NCBI RefSeq assembly: GCF_009728485.1
Contig: NZ_VVIQ01000007.1
Coordinates: 62,001-126,000 of the forward strand
Direction of reading: 5' to 3'
Length of the DNA: 64,000 bases
From: Prevotella vespertina
Lineage (GTDB): Bacteria > Bacteroidota > Bacteroidia > Bacteroidales > Bacteroidaceae
Shown here: in pieces, positions 63,801-64,000 of the stretch
Layout of the letters: every line of letters starts with the position of its first letter
Position numbering within the stretch: position 1 is the stretch's first letter
The notes under the pieces: generated by a model
Database searches by the model: none
Seen by the model: only the letters and a program-made list of their open reading frames with translations
Told to the model about the DNA's origin: nothing
Made by a program: the position numbers and the translations under genes

Positions 63801-63820
63801 TGTTTGAGAGTTCTCAAACA
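63801..63820. promoter_or_regulatory. 20-bp palindrome upstream of the C10 protease gene
   Basis: TGTTTGAGA-GT-TCTCAAACA has perfect 9-bp arms and a 2-bp centre, 58 bp before the protease ATG and 36 bp after the folK stop. It could be an operator or a folK hairpin terminator; a 2-nt loop favours a DNA-binding site. Confidence 0.5.
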
Positions 63821-63855
63821 AATAGATTTAGTTTATATTGTTGTATGTAGACGAT

Positions 63856-64000
63856 TCAGTCGTCCCATATTTCCTTTAAAGGTAACATCACAAAATCGCG
63901 TTCTTCCATCAAAGGATGAGGGATAACAAGGTTTGGTTCGTTGATATTTAGGTTGTCATAAAGCAGAATATCAATATCTATGATTCGGTCTGTATATTGT
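63856..64000 (-). CDS. folK: 2-amino-4-hydroxy-6-hydroxymethyldihydropteridine pyrophosphokinase, 5' end outside window
   Basis: Only the last 47 residues are visible, ending at the TGA at 63856-63858: QYTDRIIDIDILLYDN, NLVIPHPLMEERDFV and MLPLKEIWDD. This is the highly conserved HPPK C-terminus (R-x-IDIDIL and IPHP...ER-x-FV). It pyrophosphorylates the pterin made by FolB in folate synthesis. Confidence 0.93.
   Translation of the reverse strand, partial: QYTDRIIDIDILLYDNLNINEPNLVIPHPLMEERDFVMLPLKEIWDD

Noticed and set aside
1..64000. tRNA, rRNA or transposase genes
   Set aside because: I scanned the larger gaps by eye and saw no cloverleaf-type sequence ending in a T-loop GGTTCGA motif, no rRNA segments and no transposase; a covariance search would be decisive.

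Overview
The window looks like chromosomal DNA of an oral-type Prevotella (Bacteroidales). The signs are Bacteroidetes promoters (TTTG, about 20 nt, then TAnnTTTG), a fused MurF-alanine racemase, an interpain/SpeB-like C10 protease and a SusE/F-like protein with type IX-secretion-like C-termini, a fimbrillin-type lipoprotein, a GSCFA protein and a TPP-riboswitch TonB receptor-PnuT-thiamine pyrophosphokinase operon. I cannot fix the species. I saw no rRNA, tRNA, CRISPR array, prophage or transposase gene.

Layout. 1-8.9 kb (minus strand): an exopolysaccharide operon with initiating sugar transferase, Wza-like exporter, Wzz-like regulator, AAC(3)-fold acetyltransferase, Wzx flippase, Wzy polymerase and a glycosyltransferase cut by the window edge. 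9-11.8 kb: dinB, a histidine phosphatase and a DUF308 membrane protein. 11.8-22.1 kb (minus): a glycan-degradation block of GH130 phosphorylase, two GH92 mannosidases, GH20 hexosaminidase, a sugar kinase-like protein and a CBM9-like protein, which fits host N-glycan use. 22.2-27.4 kb: an HU-like regulator and the thiamine operon. 27.9-31.5 kb: a small peptide, a fimbrillin-like lipoprotein and a SusE/F-like protein. 32-46 kb: housekeeping genes (dnaA, MCE protein, amidase, folB, B12-dependent ribonucleotide reductase, nitroreductase, GSCFA, Fur, murF-alr, rmuC). 45.6-64 kb: HxlR-cupin-HxlR, ettA, nhaA, a YfhO-like protein, mtnN-luxS, MATE, a beta-barrel protein, an ADP-ribosylglycohydrolase-DUF1810 fusion, typA, rpsO, the C10 protease and the end of folK.

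The most unusual feature is non-coding. At least seven intergenic regions hold arrays of short modules whose spacing is exactly 22 bp, although several arrays share no sequence with one another. The longest (22160-22643) keeps phase for about 20-22 units; another (58541-58804) keeps phase while the module sequence changes completely. Three arrays (about 40.0, 47.1 and 56.0 kb) share one module family, used in both orientations. A second class has an 8-bp period (23.26 and 54.5 kb), and a G/C-rich REP-like family (26.4, 26.7, 48.97 and 50.6 kb) runs into reading frames, supplying the last residues of PnuT and the first residues of thiamine pyrophosphokinase. I know of no description of a fixed 22-bp module length shared by unrelated repeat families; this was read by eye and needs computation.
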